64,000 bases of DNA from Desmonostoc geniculatum HA4340-LM1 (GTDB taxonomy: Bacteria > Cyanobacteriota > Cyanobacteriia > Cyanobacteriales > Nostocaceae), in assembly GCA_019359545.1 (NCBI GenBank), contig JAHHHB010000018.1, positions 24,616 to 88,615 on the forward strand, in the 5' to 3' direction. How positions within the stretch are numbered: the first letter of the stretch is position 1; each line of letters opens with the position of its first letter. Position numbers and translations under genes: made by a program. The notes under the pieces are model-generated. The model saw only the letters and a list, made by a program, of their open reading frames with translations. It made no database searches and had not been told where the DNA came from. Of the stretch, positions 63,649 to 64,000 are shown piece by piece.

Positions 63649-63873
63649 GTAGGGGCGCACAGCTGGGCATTGGTGTCAACTTAAGCTCAAACCTTTGTTC
63701 CACAACCGTTTTACCCCACCCCTCAATCCCCTCCCCGAAGATCGGGGAGGGGAGGTTTTGCGTCAGCAAAGCCGGGGTGGGGTGACTCCGGATTGATTGG
63801 TAATTGAGTAAGTTTGCTCTAACGTCATTACAAGGTTTTTACGTTAAGTTGACACCAATGACAGCTGGGCGCT
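63649..63873. mobile_element. Composite nested element, second copy
   Basis: The left arm GTAGGGGCGCACAGCTG (63649) is that of the 28-base palindrome. Inside it, from 63669 to 63859, lies an element with ends ATTGGTGTCAACTTAA and TTAAGTTGACACCAAT. Its core contains CTCCCCGAAGATCGGGGAG. The right arm ACAGCTGGGCGC is cut short where the next insertion sequence begins (63879). Confidence 0.65.
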
Positions 63874-63878
63874 AATAT

Positions 63879-64000
63879 CCCTCTTCTGTCACTTTCCGGG
63901 TATTCTGAATAAAAGAATAAAAAAATAAAACCCTGAAAGGTAAGTAGGGCAATGGATGTAGAATTACAAATCTTGAAACATTTGGCAAGAGATGCTCACC
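63879..64000 (+). mobile_element. Left end of an insertion sequence (probable IS701 family), partial
   Basis: Begins CCCTCTTCTGTCACTTTCCG, closely similar to the MITE ends at 31535, 32206 and 41670 (CCCTCTTTTGTCACTCTCGG). It continues past the window edge. It contains the start of a transposase gene. Confidence 0.65.
63952..64000 (+). CDS. Transposase N-terminus (probable IS701 family), cut by window end
   Basis: Sixteen codons are visible: MDVELQILKHLARDAH. This opening matches my memory of cyanobacterial IS701-family DDE transposases (MDVELQ-LKHLA...). GAAAGGTAAGTAGGGCA precedes the ATG. Too little is present to judge whether the gene is intact. Confidence 0.6.
   Translation, partial: MDVELQILKHLARDAH

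Overview
The window is a chromosome segment of a filamentous, Nostoc-type cyanobacterium. The evidence is frequent HIP1 octamers (GCGATCGC) inside and between genes, oxygenic photosynthesis genes (psbZ, petM, a ycf39 homologue, nblA), a STAND/WD40 protein, an RTX protein, several families largely confined to cyanobacteria (DUF3386, DUF2949, DUF4278), and many intergenic 7-9 bp tandem repeats and small inverted-repeat elements.

Layout. 0.1-9.1 kb: a DHH-CBS-tRNA nucleotidyltransferase, psbZ, ribH, tRNA-Gly(GCC), about 1 kb without a recognisable gene, a zinc-ribbon membrane protein, a ProA-like protein lacking the family cysteine, and phoD behind a probable Pho box. 9.2-15.2 kb: a TnpB-type transposon remnant, a Ser/Thr kinase, DUF4278, an mltA operon, a DUF5895-like protein and a haloacid dehalogenase remnant. 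15.4-19.4 kb: a probable small biosynthetic unit (ThDP enzyme, KAS III-like enzyme with altered active site) followed by a PEP-CTERM SGNH hydrolase. 19.4-29.0 kb: a large HTH/NB-ARC/14-WD40 protein, two small related ribbon-helix-helix-like proteins (one only 59 aa), a fatty acid hydroxylase-like membrane protein and an RTX protein with Tyr-rich inserts. 29.2-34.7 kb: DAHP synthase, a GNAT protein, then a decaying stretch: a nitroreductase split by two related MITEs, a class II aldolase, a half-length cupin and a half-length ABC-F protein. 34.9-40.9 kb: a UbiB-type kinase next to a PP2C phosphatase, nblA with an overlapping 30-codon upstream ORF, and a second Ser/Thr kinase. 42.5-55.1 kb: glycosyltransferase, anmK carrying an in-frame repeat insertion, a folate/biopterin-type transporter, a class V aminotransferase, DUF2949, a DUF192 lipoprotein, an NblR-like regulator, NAD kinase, ycf39 and petM (34 aa). 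55.3-64 kb: pdxA, a degraded toxin/antitoxin pair, a LuxR-type regulator, DUF3386, a DJ-1/PfpI fragment, a Ca2+/H+ exchanger, a GH57 protein and the first 16 codons of a probable IS701-family transposase.

The main themes are photosynthesis maintenance (psbZ, petM, ycf39, nblA and a probable nblR), phosphorelay and kinase signalling, and very active small mobile DNA. Two 173-bp MITEs, 10 kb apart and in opposite orientation, are identical as far as I can read them. Both have TTAA flanks, and their ends resemble the left end of the transposase element that enters at the right edge of the window. All calls come from reading the sequence and from family knowledge; no database search was possible.
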